64,000 bases of DNA from Terribacillus halophilus (GCF_900162685.1 NZ_LT727828.1:1477557-1541556), one strand, 5' to 3'; shown: positions 46,885 to 56,685, counted from the stretch's first letter. Notes: generated from the letters alone by a model not told the origin. Program-made: numbers and translations.

Positions 46885-48147
46885 ATGAAGCCGAACTTAT
46901 TTACCATGGATTCGAGCAGAAAAGAACTGAATATGCTTCTTATTATCGGAGCACTTTATTCTCTAGGGATTTTCCTATCGAACACGTTCGTTAATATTTA
47001 TTTATGGAAGCAAACAAATGATTTGGTCAACATTGCCATGTACAACTTGGCGATTTATGTGGCGCAAGCAATACTATTCACCTTATCCGGGCGTTGGGCC
47101 AAGCGGATTGACCGCATCATCATACTTCGTATTGGCGTAGTCTTCCTCAGCATCTTTTTCCTTCTTGTTTTGTTTACCGGAGAGAAAGCTGCCACATATA
47201 ATGTATTGCTTGGTACAGTACTAGGCATTGGTTATGGAATGTATTGGCTTGCTTACTCCGTTTTAACCTTTGAAGTAACAGAACCGGAAACGCGTGACTT
47301 CTTTAATGGTGTGTCAGGTTTGCTGCAATCATTTACAGGTATGATCGGACCATTTGTAGCTGGGTATATCATAACCAGGATGAACAATAGCCATGGCTAT
47401 ACATTAATATTTGCTGTGAGTTTTGTACTTTTTCTTTTGGCTGTTTTATGCACAGCTGGTCTTGGCAGAAGAAGAGCTGAAGGGAAATTCGGCCTTAGAT
47501 TTGCATGGAGAGAAATTGGACGTGATGCAGCGTGGCGGAATATTGTTGTTGCGCATGTTTTTCAAGGGATAAGGGAAGGTATCTATACTTTTATCATCTC
47601 GGTATGGATTTTTATTGTCACGAATAGCGAGCTGTCACTCGGTACATTCAATCTTGTTTATTCCGCTTTTTCTTTAGTTTTCTATTTTATAGCAACTCGG
47701 TATATAAAAAGCCGTCAGCGGAAGATGGCAATTTTCTTAAGCGGGGTCGCCTTGTCGTTAAGTATCGTGTTGTTACTGATCAAGCTTAACTTTACTACTT
47801 TACTGATATATGCAGCATTAATTGGCGCATTTTACCCGATTCTTTATGTACCATATTTATCGCTATCTTACGACGTTATTGGCAAAGCGAAGGATGCAAG
47901 AAGTTTGCGAGTTGAATACATCGTAATAAGTGATGCAGCCACAAATATAGGAAGGATCTTGTCTGTTCTGGCGCTGCTTGTTGGTATTGGTATTTGGAAA
48001 GATGCTTCTATTCCATACTTGATGCTTATATTAGGAGCCGGACCATTTTTCATTTACTACTTTACTCGACGTATCACGAACTTTGCAGCAGAACCCTCGA
48101 TTAAAAAGCTGCCTAAAAATGAAATTGCAGGGGATGACAAACGCTGA
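46885..48147 (+). CDS. yqgE: Major facilitator permease (YqgE-like)
   Basis: A 420-residue membrane protein with about twelve membrane segments and an MFS layout. The basic loop after segment 2/3 (SGRWAKRIDRIIILRIG) and the central loop GLGRRRAEGKFG are visible. The substrate is unknown. Its place between sodA and pbpA matches yqgE of B. subtilis. AAAAGGAG precedes the ATG. The tail (EPSIKKLPKNEIAGDDKR) is hydrophilic and cytoplasmic. Confidence 0.83.
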   Translation: MKPNLFTMDSSRKELNMLLIIGALYSLGIFLSNTFVNIYLWKQTNDLVNIAMYNLAIYVAQAILFTLSGRWAKRIDRIIILRIGVVFLSIFFLLVLFTGEKAATYNVLLGTVLGIGYGMYWLAYSVLTFEVTEPETRDFFNGVSGLLQSFTGMIGPFVAGYIITRMNNSHGYTLIFAVSFVLFLLAVLCTAGLGRRRAEGKFGLRFAWREIGRDAAWRNIVVAHVFQGIREGIYTFIISVWIFIVTNSELSLGTFNLVYSAFSLVFYFIATRYIKSRQRKMAIFLSGVALSLSIVLLLIKLNFTTLLIYAALIGAFYPILYVPYLSLSYDVIGKAKDARSLRVEYIVISDAATNIGRILSVLALLVGIGIWKDASIPYLMLILGAGPFFIYYFTRRITNFAAEPSIKKLPKNEIAGDDKR

Positions 48148-48216
48148 CAGTCTTTAGTAGAAGGAGATGGAAGTTGATGATATAATGGGAGCAGTATGTA
48201 AGAATGGGGGAACATT

Positions 48217-50292
48217 ATGTCTAAAAAAAGGAAGAAAAAGCGTGCACTGCTTCCTTTCCGTCTCAATGTTTTGTTTGCGGTCGTTTTCCTGCTGTTCTCT
48301 GCTTTGATCCTGCAGCTTGGCGTAGTGCAGATCATCAACGGAGAAGAACACCAGGCAGTCCTAGAAAAAACAACAAACGATATAGCAGAAATATCTGTTC
48401 CGCGCGGTATGATTTATGATAGCGAGGGGAAGGTAATTGTCGGCAATGAACCCGTTTATTCCATTACCTATACACCGCCGAAAAATGGTGACTCTGCTGA
48501 TGAACGATTGGAACTTGCAAAACAGCTAGCAGATATTATCAAGATGGATGAAAAAGCAATTGAGAAGATTACTGAGAGAGAATATAAGGAATATTGGTAC
48601 CTTCTGAATGCAGAAGAAGCGAACGGCAGAATCACTGCCGCTGAAAAAGAGTCGCTTGATGATAGTGAAATTTATAATCTGACGCTTGAGCGAATTACGG
48701 AAGCGGATTATAAAGATCTCATGACAGATGATCAGGCTAAGCAAATCATTGCAATAAAGCGTGAACTGGACAGTGCGCAGGAGCTTGTTCCTCACGTTAT
48801 AAAAAATGAAAATGTTACGGAAAAAGAATACGCAACAATTGCAGAAAATATGGAGCAGATGGCAGGCATCAATGTTGCCACCGACTGGAAACGCTACTAT
48901 CCAAATGAAGGTTCTCTCCAAGGTGCTCTTGGCAGTATTAAAACAGGAATACCGCAAGGAGAAGAGGATTATTATAAATCCCGGAACTACCAGCTGAATG
49001 ACCGAATTGGTACAAGCGGTCTGGAAATGGAATACGAAAGCCTGCTCAAAGGCGACAAAAAACGTGTTCGTTATATAACAGACAATGATAACAATATTGT
49101 GTCTCAGGAAGTTATTTCAGAAGGACAGCGCGGTCAAGATCTGCAGCTTTCCATTAATATGGACTTTCAGAAAGAATTGGATAAGATAGTGCGGGAAGAG
49201 TTGAAAGGCGCTATTAACAAATATCCCGGTGCCAATCGCTACTTAGAAAATGCAATGGCCGTTATGCTTAACCCTAATACTGGTGAAATATATGCAGCTA
49301 GTGGACAGCATTACAATCGAGAAGATAATAAATATGAGTCTGCTGATATGAACACTGTCTTTACAGCTGGAGCTGTTGGATCCACAGTTAAGGGAGCAAC
49401 ATTGCTTGCTGGGTATCAGGAAGGTGTGGTTAATTTTAATGAACCAATATTAGATGAACCGATGGAAATTAAAGACACACCTACGAAGTCATCTTGGAAA
49501 AGAATGGGTGTTATTACTGACTTGCAAGCTTTGCAAATGTCTTCCAACGTATATATGTTTAATGTGGCATTACGAATTGGAGGAGAATTCAATTATCAGA
49601 GAGGTCAGTCTGTTTCATTCGACCAAGATGCATTCCGTATTTTGCGCAATTATTACAACCAAGTCGGTCTTGGAGTAGAGACAGGTATTGATTTGCCTTC
49701 TGAGTCAGTAGGCTATGTCGGAACAACAGGTCAAGCCGGTAACCTACTTGACTTCTCTATCGGGCAGTTTGACACTTATACTACAATGCAGTTGGCCCAG
49801 TATGTCTCTACAATAGCTAATGGCGGTTATCGAATTAAACCACATTTTGTTAGCGAAATACATGATCCTTCAAATGAAAAAGACAAGTTAGGACCATTAG
49901 CAGAGACGAAAAATCCAGAGGTATTGAATAAGATTACAGCAACTGAAGACCAAATAGAACGGATTAAAAAAGGTTTTAAGATGGTGTTTCAGACACAGCA
50001 AGGAACAGCTTATAATCGCCTAAGTAAAGAAGCAAAGACGTATGATATATCAGGTAAAACAGGAACTGCACAGACAAGTGTTAATGGTACTGATCTAGAA
50101 AACTGGACACTAATCGGCTATGCAGATTCTGAAACCCCAGATATCGCTTTTGCTGTTATGGTACCTAATTTAGGTATTGTAAGCGGTGGTACAGGTCAGT
50201 ACCCAATTACCTACAATATCGTCAACCGTGCACTAAAATATTACTACGAGCACACTGCACCTGACGACAAAGATAAAGAAGAAGCTGAATAA
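48217..50292 (+). CDS. pbpA: Penicillin-binding protein 2A (class B transpeptidase)
   Basis: Peptidoglycan transpeptidase for cell elongation. The 691 residues have a very basic start, one membrane anchor (about 15-38) and a dimerisation domain (about 50-300, with SVPRGMIYDSEGK). The transpeptidase domain carries the active serine S389 in STVK, SSN at 442-444 and KTG at 614-616. The tail is acidic. A TATAAT preceded by TGA (48181-48186) may be its promoter. GAATGGGGG lies before the ATG. The pbpA-pstS order is that of B. subtilis. Confidence 0.95.
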   Translation: MSKKRKKKRALLPFRLNVLFAVVFLLFSALILQLGVVQIINGEEHQAVLEKTTNDIAEISVPRGMIYDSEGKVIVGNEPVYSITYTPPKNGDSADERLELAKQLADIIKMDEKAIEKITEREYKEYWYLLNAEEANGRITAAEKESLDDSEIYNLTLERITEADYKDLMTDDQAKQIIAIKRELDSAQELVPHVIKNENVTEKEYATIAENMEQMAGINVATDWKRYYPNEGSLQGALGSIKTGIPQGEEDYYKSRNYQLNDRIGTSGLEMEYESLLKGDKKRVRYITDNDNNIVSQEVISEGQRGQDLQLSINMDFQKELDKIVREELKGAINKYPGANRYLENAMAVMLNPNTGEIYAASGQHYNREDNKYESADMNTVFTAGAVGSTVKGATLLAGYQEGVVNFNEPILDEPMEIKDTPTKSSWKRMGVITDLQALQMSSNVYMFNVALRIGGEFNYQRGQSVSFDQDAFRILRNYYNQVGLGVETGIDLPSESVGYVGTTGQAGNLLDFSIGQFDTYTTMQLAQYVSTIANGGYRIKPHFVSEIHDPSNEKDKLGPLAETKNPEVLNKITATEDQIERIKKGFKMVFQTQQGTAYNRLSKEAKTYDISGKTGTAQTSVNGTDLENWTLIGYADSETPDIAFAVMVPNLGIVSGGTGQYPITYNIVNRALKYYYEHTAPDDKDKEEAE

Positions 50293-50301
50293 AGTATTAC
50301 C

Positions 50302-50339
50302 GAAGAACCACCCAAACAAACGGGTGGTTCTTCTTTTTT
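50302..50339 (+). terminator. Terminator after pbpA
   Basis: GAAGAACCACCC and GGGTGGTTCTTC form a 12-bp stem with an 8-base loop, followed by six T residues. Confidence 0.95.
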
Positions 50340-50357
50340 CTACAAAAACTGATGTTA

Positions 50358-50411
50358 TTTACATAACCTTTACATTGAGTTTATTATTCCTTAACGATGA
50401 CAAGCTATTAT
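50358..50411 (+). promoter_or_regulatory. Pho box and -10 of the pst operon
   Basis: Four direct repeats with exact 11-bp spacing: TTTACA (50358), TTTACA (50369), TTTATT (50380), TTAACG (50391). This is the PhoP site layout of Bacillus (TT-A-C-A-like hexamers, 5-base gaps). A -10 TATTAT follows at 50406-50411. Expect activation by PhoP-phosphate in phosphate starvation. Confidence 0.92.
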
Positions 50412-50462
50412 GTAGTTGTAAGGCAAAGGAACTAATCGAATTTCGTAGGGGGAAAATCAAAC

Positions 50463-51386
50463 ATGAAGAAAATGAAACTATCTGTTTTGCTTGCAATGTT
50501 TGCACTCGTAATTGGTGTACTTGCAGCATGTGGCGGTAACGCTGGCGGCGAACAATCTGAAGAAGACAACAGCGGGAACAGCAACAGCGGCGGAGAAACT
50601 TCCGAAAGCTCAATCGTTGTATCTGGTTCCAGTGCAATGCAGCCTTTAGTAGCAGCAGCAGCTGAAAAGTACAAGGAAGAAAACCCAGATGCAGACATCC
50701 AAGTAAACGCAGGTGGTTCCGGAGCTGGCCTGAGTCAGGTTCAGGAAGGTTCTGTTGCTATCGGTAACTCTGATGTATTTGCTGAAGAAAAAGAGGGTAT
50801 TGACGCAGACGCTATAGTTGATCACAAAGTTGCAGTTGTAGGTATGACGGCAGCAATCAACCCAGAAGTAGGCGTTGATAATCTTACAAAACAGCAGCTG
50901 AAAGATATCTTCACTGGCAAGATTACAAACTGGTCTGAAGTTGGCGGAGCGGATGAAGAAATCACGCTTGTAAACCGTCCAGATTCCTCTGGTACTCGTG
51001 CTACTTTCGTAAAGTTTGGTCTTGATGGTGAAACTCCAGCAGAAGGTGTTACGGAGGATTCTTCCAACACTGTTAAGCAAATCGTTGCTGATACACCAGG
51101 TGCGATTGGCTACCTAGCTCTTTCTTACTTTGATGATGATTCTGTAACAAAAGCAAGCATTGATGGCGTTGAACCTACTGATGAAACAATTGGTTCTGGC
51201 GAATTCCCAATCTGGGCTTACCAGCATTCTTACACAAATGGAGATGCTGAAGGTCTTGCTAAAGAATTCCTTGATTACATGCTTAGCGAAGAAGTTCAAA
51301 CTACTATCGTGCCTGAACAAGGTTATGTACCAATGACAGCGATGGAAGTTGAACGCGATGCAGAAGGAAACCAAACTGATAAATAA
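50463..51386 (+). CDS. pstS: Phosphate-binding lipoprotein PstS
   Basis: Extracellular phosphate receptor of the Pst ABC importer. The 307 residues have a lipoprotein signal with lipobox LAAC (C23 becomes lipidated) and a Gly/Ser/Asn-rich linker. The phosphate-binding fold shows VSGSSAMQPLVAAAAE, INAGGSGAG-like NAGGSGAGLSQVQ and NRPDSSGTRATFVKFGL. AGGGGG precedes the ATG. It is directly under the Pho box, and a strong hairpin follows before pstC. Confidence 0.96.
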   Translation: MKKMKLSVLLAMFALVIGVLAACGGNAGGEQSEEDNSGNSNSGGETSESSIVVSGSSAMQPLVAAAAEKYKEENPDADIQVNAGGSGAGLSQVQEGSVAIGNSDVFAEEKEGIDADAIVDHKVAVVGMTAAINPEVGVDNLTKQQLKDIFTGKITNWSEVGGADEEITLVNRPDSSGTRATFVKFGLDGETPAEGVTEDSSNTVKQIVADTPGAIGYLALSYFDDDSVTKASIDGVEPTDETIGSGEFPIWAYQHSYTNGDAEGLAKEFLDYMLSEEVQTTIVPEQGYVPMTAMEVERDAEGNQTDK

Positions 51387-51397
51387 TGTGTAAAGCA

Positions 51398-51432
51398 TAA
51401 GGTAGATGCGGTGTTTCACTGCATTTACCTTA
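51398..51432 (+). other. Intercistronic hairpin between pstS and pstC
   Basis: TAAGGTAGATGCGGTG pairs over 16 positions (two G-U) with CACTGCATTTACCTTA around a 3-base loop. No T-run follows, so it is more likely an mRNA 3' protector for pstS than a terminator. A second small stem (GGAAGGCAC/GTGTTCC, near 51462-51488) precedes pstC. Confidence 0.7.
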
Positions 51433-51518
51433 CTGTGGTTATAAAATAGCTATCACAGGCATCGGAAGGCACAATGTAAGTGTTCCTTTTCGTTGTTTTT
51501 TAAGAGGAGTTGTAGAAG

Positions 51519-52448
51519 TTGGCAAAAGCAACAGTTAACACATCAGCTGAAGATAGGCTGATCCTTACCAATAAAAACAGACGCTGGGATGAAGTGCGCG
51601 GTCGTTCTCTAGTAACTATCTGTGCAATTATAATGATTGCTGCGACAATTTCAGTTACTGTTTTCTTAGCCCAAAAGGGTTTGCAATCATTTACTGTTAA
51701 TAATATTAATCCTATTGCATACCTAACCAGTACAAACTGGAATCCTGTAGGCAGTGGAGAAGCTTCTTATGGAATCTTTCCCTTCATCTTCGGGTCGCTA
51801 GCTGTAACCTTCCTTTCTGCATTGGTAGCAGCACCGCTTGGAATTGGTGCTGCAATCTTTATGTCTGAAATCTCACCGAGGTTTGGAAAGAAGGTCTTAC
51901 AGCCGGTAATTGAACTACTTGTAGGGATACCATCTGTTGTATATGGTTTTATTGGACTTGTCGTGTTAGTGCCATTAGTAAGGGATAACTTACCTGGTAT
52001 TGGATTTAGCTTGTTTGCGGGTGTTGTTGTTTTGACTGTGATGATTCTCCCTACGGTTACAACTATAGCAACTGACGCGATGCGTTCATTGCCGGACAGC
52101 CTTCGACAAGGTTCTATGGCATTAGGTGCAACACGCTGGCAGACAATTCGCAAAGTATTAATTCCAGCAGCATTGCCATCACTGCTGACTGCTATTGTGC
52201 TTGGTATGGCGCGTGCTTTCGGTGAAGCATTAGCTGTACAGATGGTAATCGGTAACTCGCGTGATATTCCGGAAACCATCTTTGACACTTCCGCAACATT
52301 AACAACTATCGTAACGCTTAACATTGGACATACAACATATGGAAGTATTGAGAATAATACACTATGGTCGATGGGTCTTATCTTACTCGTCATCTCATTC
52401 CTATTCATCTTTATTGTCCGTTACTTGTCAGGCAGGAGGAAAGTCTAA
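51519..52448 (+). CDS. pstC: Phosphate ABC permease PstC
   Basis: Inner-membrane permease subunit of the Pst importer. The 309 residues have a soluble N-terminus and six membrane segments. The ABC permease coupling loop is DAMRSLPDSLRQGSMALGAT followed by RWQTIRKVLIPAALP. The start is TTG 51519 after AAGAGGAG. Its stop codon overlaps the pstA start by one base. Confidence 0.95.
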   Translation: MAKATVNTSAEDRLILTNKNRRWDEVRGRSLVTICAIIMIAATISVTVFLAQKGLQSFTVNNINPIAYLTSTNWNPVGSGEASYGIFPFIFGSLAVTFLSALVAAPLGIGAAIFMSEISPRFGKKVLQPVIELLVGIPSVVYGFIGLVVLVPLVRDNLPGIGFSLFAGVVVLTVMILPTVTTIATDAMRSLPDSLRQGSMALGATRWQTIRKVLIPAALPSLLTAIVLGMARAFGEALAVQMVIGNSRDIPETIFDTSATLTTIVTLNIGHTTYGSIENNTLWSMGLILLVISFLFIFIVRYLSGRRKV

Positions 52449-53335
52449 TGAACAGCAGAATTACAGATCGCATTGCAACAGGTATTTTTTACACTATCGC
52501 GGCAATCATGGTTGCTTTACTGCTTTATCTTTTCTATTTCATCTTATCTAACGGAGTTCCGCAAATTTCATGGGACTTCTTGACGTCTCCATCCAGTGCT
52601 TATCAAGCCGGCGGTGGTATTCGTGACCAATTATTCAACTCATTTTATATCCTATTTATTACAATGATTATTACTGTCCCGCTTGGTGTATGCGGCGGGG
52701 TATACATGGCTGAATACGCAAAGCCTGGAAAAATCACAAACTTTATTCGTACATGTATTGAGATGCTGGCATCTTTGCCTTCTATCGTTGTTGGTTTGTT
52801 CGGTCTATTAATCTTCGTTAATATCACAGGCTGGGGATATACAATTATTGGCGGTGCTTTAGCTTTAACAATCTTCAACATTCCTGTTATGGTCCGAGTT
52901 ACTGAGGATGCAATCAACAGTGTACCAAAAGAACTAAAAGAAGCGAGTCTTGCGTTAGGTATTACAAGATGGCATACAATCAAAACAGTGTTACTTCCAT
53001 ATGCTTTCCCTGGTATTTTGACCGGTGCAATTCTGGCATCTGGGCGTGTATTTGGAGAAGCAGCAGCTTTGCTTTATACTGCGGGTCTTTCTACTCCGAC
53101 ATTAGATTACGGAAACTGGAACCCACTTGCTGAGAATTCTCCCTTAAATATCTTCCGTCCCGCGGAAACGTTAGCAGTTCATATCTGGGCAGTTAACACA
53201 CAAGGTTTGATTCCGGACATTCGTGAAGTAGCCAACGGTGCTGCAGCGGTTCTAGTTATTGCTGTTTTAGTGTTCAATATCCTCGCTCGCTGGTTGGGCA
53301 GTGTCATCCATAAGAAACTTACAGCAAGTAAATAA
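52448..53335 (+). CDS. pstA: Phosphate ABC permease PstA
   Basis: Second permease subunit. The 295 residues have six membrane segments and the coupling loop [20 protein letters not shown] followed by [23 protein letters not shown] precedes ATG 52448, which overlaps the pstC stop; the longer in-frame start at 52364 lies within pstC and lacks a ribosome site. It forms a heterodimer with PstC. Confidence 0.95.
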   Translation: MNSRITDRIATGIFYTIAAIMVALLLYLFYFILSNGVPQISWDFLTSPSSAYQAGGGIRDQLFNSFYILFITMIITVPLGVCGGVYMAEYAKPGKITNFIRTCIEMLASLPSIVVGLFGLLIFVNITGWGYTIIGGALALTIFNIPVMVRVTEDAINSVPKELKEASLALGITRWHTIKTVLLPYAFPGILTGAILASGRVFGEAAALLYTAGLSTPTLDYGNWNPLAENSPLNIFRPAETLAVHIWAVNTQGLIPDIREVANGAAAVLVIAVLVFNILARWLGSVIHKKLTASK

Positions 53336-53355
53336 TGAAGAGAGGAGTTCGTGAC

Positions 53356-54183
53356 ATGAACTATACAGCAGATAGACCAACTGAAACAGAAACTGAAGAG
53401 ACTATATTAAAAAAAGCAGCTTCCCATAAGGAAATTGTACTTGATGTTAAGGATTTAAGTATTTTCTATGGCAGCAAGGAAGCAGTGAAACGGGCTAATA
53501 TGGGGATTGAGAAAAATGCGGTAACTGCATTGATCGGTCCATCAGGGTGTGGTAAATCTACATTCATACGTTCCATAAATCGGATGAACGATTTAATTCC
53601 TTCCAGTCGCGCGGAAGGTGAGATCATTTACGATGGTTTGAATATTCTTCGAAAAGATATCAACGTTGTAGCGTTAAGAGCAGAAATAGGTATGGTGTTC
53701 CAAAAGCCGAACCCATTTCCTAAATCAATCTACAATAATATTACGCACGCGTTGAAATATAACGGGCAGAAGGATAAGCAAGCACTTGATCAAATAGTAG
53801 AAGAGAGTTTGCGTAAGGCTGCGTTATGGGATGAAGTGAAAGATCGATTGCATCAATCTGCATTATCTTTATCTGGCGGTCAGCAGCAGCGGCTTTGTAT
53901 CGCACGTACATTAGCAATGGAGCCGCAAATTCTTCTGTTAGATGAACCGGCTTCTGCGCTCGACCCGGTATCTAACGCTAAGATAGAGGAATTGATTCTT
54001 CAGCTCAAAGAAGATTATTCCATTGTCATCGTCACACACAATATGTCTCAGGCATCACGTGTGTCTGATAAGACAGCATTTTTCTTCAATGGAGACATTG
54101 TTGAATATGATGATACAAAGAAAATCTTCACTAATCCTTCTGAAACGAAAACAGAAGAATATATTTCCGGCAGATTCGGGTAG
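53356..54183 (+). CDS. pstB1: Phosphate ABC ATPase PstB (copy 1)
   Basis: ATPase of the Pst importer. The 275 residues have a variable N-terminal extension (about 1-28), Walker [11 protein letters not shown]-loop [17 protein letters not shown], signature [16 protein letters not shown], Walker [13 protein letters not shown] and switch His in [16 protein letters not shown] 53356 is nine bases after AGGAG. A second pstB follows, as in B. subtilis (pstBA/pstBB). The N-terminal extension and EPASALDP wording distinguish it from copy 2. Confidence 0.96.
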   Translation: MNYTADRPTETETEETILKKAASHKEIVLDVKDLSIFYGSKEAVKRANMGIEKNAVTALIGPSGCGKSTFIRSINRMNDLIPSSRAEGEIIYDGLNILRKDINVVALRAEIGMVFQKPNPFPKSIYNNITHALKYNGQKDKQALDQIVEESLRKAALWDEVKDRLHQSALSLSGGQQQRLCIARTLAMEPQILLLDEPASALDPVSNAKIEELILQLKEDYSIVIVTHNMSQASRVSDKTAFFFNGDIVEYDDTKKIFTNPSETKTEEYISGRFG

Positions 54184-54195
54184 GAGGCAACAGCT

Positions 54196-54969
54196 ATGCA
54201 AGCGGCAGCAACGAAGGAATCAATATTCCAAGTTAATGATTTGAATTTATGGTATGACGATTATCATGCTCTGAAGGATGTTAACCTAGAAGCATTGAAT
54301 AACGAAATATATGCAATTATCGGACCATCTGGCTGTGGTAAATCCACTTTCATTAAAACACTTAATTTAATGATTAATACGGTACCAGGTGTCCGAATGA
54401 CAGGGGAAATCAACTATAAAGAAAAGAATCTGCTTGATTCCAGAGTTGACTTAGTTGATTTACGCCGAAATGTCGGAATGATTTTCCAAAAGGGTAATCC
54501 TTTCCCGCAGTCAATTTACGATAATATTGTTTACGGGCCAAAGATTCATGGTATAAAGAAAAAGAGTGAGTTAGATGAAATTGTCGAAACGACGCTGAAA
54601 GATGTAGCATTATGGGATGAAGTAAAAGATCGCCTAAAATCTTCTGCGATGGGGCTATCTGGGGGACAGCAGCAGCGTTTGTGTATCGCACGTGCGCTTG
54701 CGACAAAACCAGATGTTGTATTAATGGATGAACCAACATCTGCGCTGGATCCAATTTCAACATTGAAAATTGAAGAGCTTATGACAGAGCTGAAGAAGAA
54801 ATATTGCATTGTTATCGTAACACATAACATGCAGCAGGCTTCTCGCATCTCTGATAAAACTGCCTTCTTCCTGCATGGTCATGTAGTGGAAGCAACAGAA
54901 ACAAGCAAATTATTCTCGAATCCGGAAGATAAACGGACAGAAGACTACATTAGCGGTCGTTTCGGTTAA
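54196..54969 (+). CDS. pstB2: Phosphate ABC ATPase PstB (copy 2)
   Basis: Second PstB ATPase, 257 residues. Walker A is GPSGCGKST, the Q-loop region [20 protein letters not shown], the signature [16 protein letters not shown], Walker [13 protein letters not shown] and the switch [22 protein letters not shown] precedes the ATG, 12 bases after copy 1. The two copies diverge clearly, so they are an old duplication rather than a recent one. Both end in the same motif, YISGRFG. Confidence 0.96.
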   Translation: MQAAATKESIFQVNDLNLWYDDYHALKDVNLEALNNEIYAIIGPSGCGKSTFIKTLNLMINTVPGVRMTGEINYKEKNLLDSRVDLVDLRRNVGMIFQKGNPFPQSIYDNIVYGPKIHGIKKKSELDEIVETTLKDVALWDEVKDRLKSSAMGLSGGQQQRLCIARALATKPDVVLMDEPTSALDPISTLKIEELMTELKKKYCIVIVTHNMQQASRISDKTAFFLHGHVVEATETSKLFSNPEDKRTEDYISGRFG

Positions 54970-54991
54970 ATGACGCACTGGAGGAGAACAT

Positions 54992-55651
54992 ATGGTAGCT
55001 AGAGAACAGTTTTCAGCAGATTTAGAAGCAATTCAAAAATCAATTATTTCTTTTGCATTTGAAGTAGATTCTGCACTAAAACAAGCGATTGATGCATTGT
55101 ATGAACGGAACAGTGACCTGGCATATAAGGTTATTGAGAATGATGAGATTTTGAACAAGCGCGACCAAGATATCAATGAGGCAACGATTCAGCTTATTGC
55201 GATGCAGCAGCCAGTAGCGACTGACTTGCGCCGATTGGTGGCATTTCTTCGTGTATCCACTGATTTGGAACGCATGGCTGATCATGCAAAAAATATCGCT
55301 AAAAGTGTAAATCGATTAAATGTACTCAGTCCATATGAAATTCCTCTTGCAATTCGTGATATGCAGGAAGTTGTCAGCAAAATGATTCATAGCGCTGTAC
55401 AAGCCTTTGAAGAAGAAGATATCAGTAAAGCGAAAAAGTTAGCTGATCTAGATAACGTCGTAGACAGTATGTACGGCGAATTGTTCCGGGATATGCTGGA
55501 TGAGCGAAAGGCAGAAGCGGGCAAGCATCAGCAGATGATGCAGCTTGTTTTCGTAGGACGTTTCGTTGAACGAATCGGGGACCACATTACAAATATCGGT
55601 GAAGGTATTTTGTATTTGGTTAAAGGTACGTCCATTGATCTAAACAAATAA
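54992..55651 (+). CDS. phoU: Phosphate system regulator PhoU
   Basis: Metal-binding six-helix protein that modulates Pst transport and, in many bacteria, Pho signalling. The 219 residues contain two PhoU repeats with the signature ERMADHAKNIAKSV in the first and ERIGDHITNIGEGILYLV in the second. GGAGGAG precedes the ATG. B. subtilis pst lacks an adjacent phoU as far as I recall, so its presence at the operon end is a local feature. A bidirectional terminator follows. Confidence 0.93.
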   Translation: MVAREQFSADLEAIQKSIISFAFEVDSALKQAIDALYERNSDLAYKVIENDEILNKRDQDINEATIQLIAMQQPVATDLRRLVAFLRVSTDLERMADHAKNIAKSVNRLNVLSPYEIPLAIRDMQEVVSKMIHSAVQAFEEEDISKAKKLADLDNVVDSMYGELFRDMLDERKAEAGKHQQMMQLVFVGRFVERIGDHITNIGEGILYLVKGTSIDLNK

Positions 55652-55685
55652 AAAGCAGCGGCTGCTGGATGCCGCTGCTTTTATT
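55651..55685. terminator. Bidirectional terminator between phoU and the MltG-like gene
   Basis: AAAAGCAGCGGC and GCCGCTGCTTTT form a perfect 12-bp stem with an 8-base loop. A and T runs lie on the two sides, serving both converging units. Confidence 0.93.
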
Positions 55686-56136
55686 TTGTTAGTAAATCTG
55701 CAATTTCTTCATAGGACATATCAGAATTGATATCATAAGTTCCTACTTGTAATGCTTTACTTGCTTCTGTAACGTTCAGATAAGTAAGAAAAGCATCTCC
55801 ATCTTCAAGAATGTGCTTTTTCTCTAGTAGACGAGCTACTTCATCACTCGTCATACCACGCTCTAGCTTCAGTTGAAACTTTTTCGTTTGTTCTGGTTCT
55901 GTTTCTTCCTTCGCTTGTGGTTTTTTCTGGAGCTCTTCATATTCTTGGCTATTTAGAATATAATAATCGTCCTTTTCTAGATGTGTTTTCATTTCTTCTG
56001 TGCTGAGTTGTTCCTTTTTTATCGGAGCTGCCGAGGTTGTATTTGTAGTGCGATTATCAGCAGTGAAATGGAGAACCAGCATACATGCACCTGCGAGCAG
56101 TAGAGCAGTTGCGAAGCCTTGTAGTACTTGCTTCAT
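55681..56136 (-). CDS. Small MltG/YceG-like anchored protein (YqzC-like)
   Basis: A 151-residue protein with an N-terminal membrane anchor (about 5-27) and a charged linker. The C-terminal domain (about 90-150: RGMTSDEVARLLEKKHILED, then TYLNVTEASKALQVGTYDIN) resembles the LysM-like N-terminal part of the murein transglycosylase MltG. The catalytic MltG domain is absent. The position matches yqzC near pst in B. subtilis, though I am not sure of that name. GGAGGAC precedes the ATG (minus strand). It overlaps the upstream gene by four bases. Confidence 0.68.
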   Translation of the reverse strand: MKQVLQGFATALLLAGACMLVLHFTADNRTTNTTSAAPIKKEQLSTEEMKTHLEKDDYYILNSQEYEELQKKPQAKEETEPEQTKKFQLKLERGMTSDEVARLLEKKHILEDGDAFLTYLNVTEASKALQVGTYDINSDMSYEEIADLLTK

Positions 56137-56480
56137 CTTTGTCCTCCTGTTTGTCTGGCAACGCGGTATACATCGTCCTCTGCTAAGCCTGTCTCGTTAG
56201 CGATTTCTTTGATGCTATAGCCTTGTTGATGCAGTTTTTGGACCTTCTGGAAGATGGCTGGTTTTTGTGAGCGACTTTGTTTTGACTCGCGCTGTGTGGT
56301 CGGCAGCAGTTCTTCTTCCAGTACTTTAATTTTTTTATTCATCGTATAGGTTTCTTGCATCGTTGATAAAGTCAATTGTTCGATTTGCTGATTCATATTC
56401 TTAAATTTGTCCTGCATAAAGAAAGAAAAAATCCAAAGAATGATGCCTGCTGCAAGAAAGGTGATGGCAGCGATTAACAT
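56133..56480 (-). CDS. Membrane-anchored small helix-turn-helix protein (YqzD-like)
   Basis: A 115-residue protein with an N-terminal membrane segment (about 3-22), then a coiled-coil stretch. A C-terminal helix-turn-helix follows (about 85-110: KVQKLHQQGYSIKEIANETG, then LAEDDVYRVAR). That HTH looks like a resolvase-type or sigma-like recognition helix. First gene of a two-gene minus-strand unit with the MltG-like gene. GGAGG precedes the ATG. Role unknown; it holds the place of yqzD. Confidence 0.6.
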   Translation of the reverse strand: MLIAAITFLAAGIILWIFSFFMQDKFKNMNQQIEQLTLSTMQETYTMNKKIKVLEEELLPTTQRESKQSRSQKPAIFQKVQKLHQQGYSIKEIANETGLAEDDVYRVARQTGGQR

Positions 56481-56593
56481 GATGTGTGTTACCTCCTAAT
56501 TATTGCTATCCTATTTATATCATATTGATGCTGACAGTGATATAGAGATTTCGACAAAATACTAGCTTCTTATTAAATTGTTGAGGATAAAGG

Positions 56594-56622
56594 TTGATAT
56601 AGCACCATAATTCTGCTATTAT
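56594..56622 (+). promoter_or_regulatory. Sigma-A promoter of rpmG
   Basis: TTGATA (56594-56599), 17 bases, TATTAT (56617-56622). It faces away from the minus-strand pair upstream. I looked for a Zur-type inverted repeat in the 63-base leader and saw none. Confidence 0.75.
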
Positions 56623-56685
56623 TAGGTGGTCTGAAGATCGTTATGTTTTCATACAATTATTTAAGATTGTTGGGAGGGATTATAC

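Noticed and set aside
53356-54969. Second pstB as a recent duplication or pseudogene
   Set aside because: Both copies keep all ATPase motifs and differ widely, so both look functional and the duplication old; the same pair is found in B. subtilis.
56623-56685. Zur box in the rpmG leader
   Set aside because: I looked for the AAATCGTAAT-type inverted repeat and found only an isolated ATCGTTATG without a matching arm.
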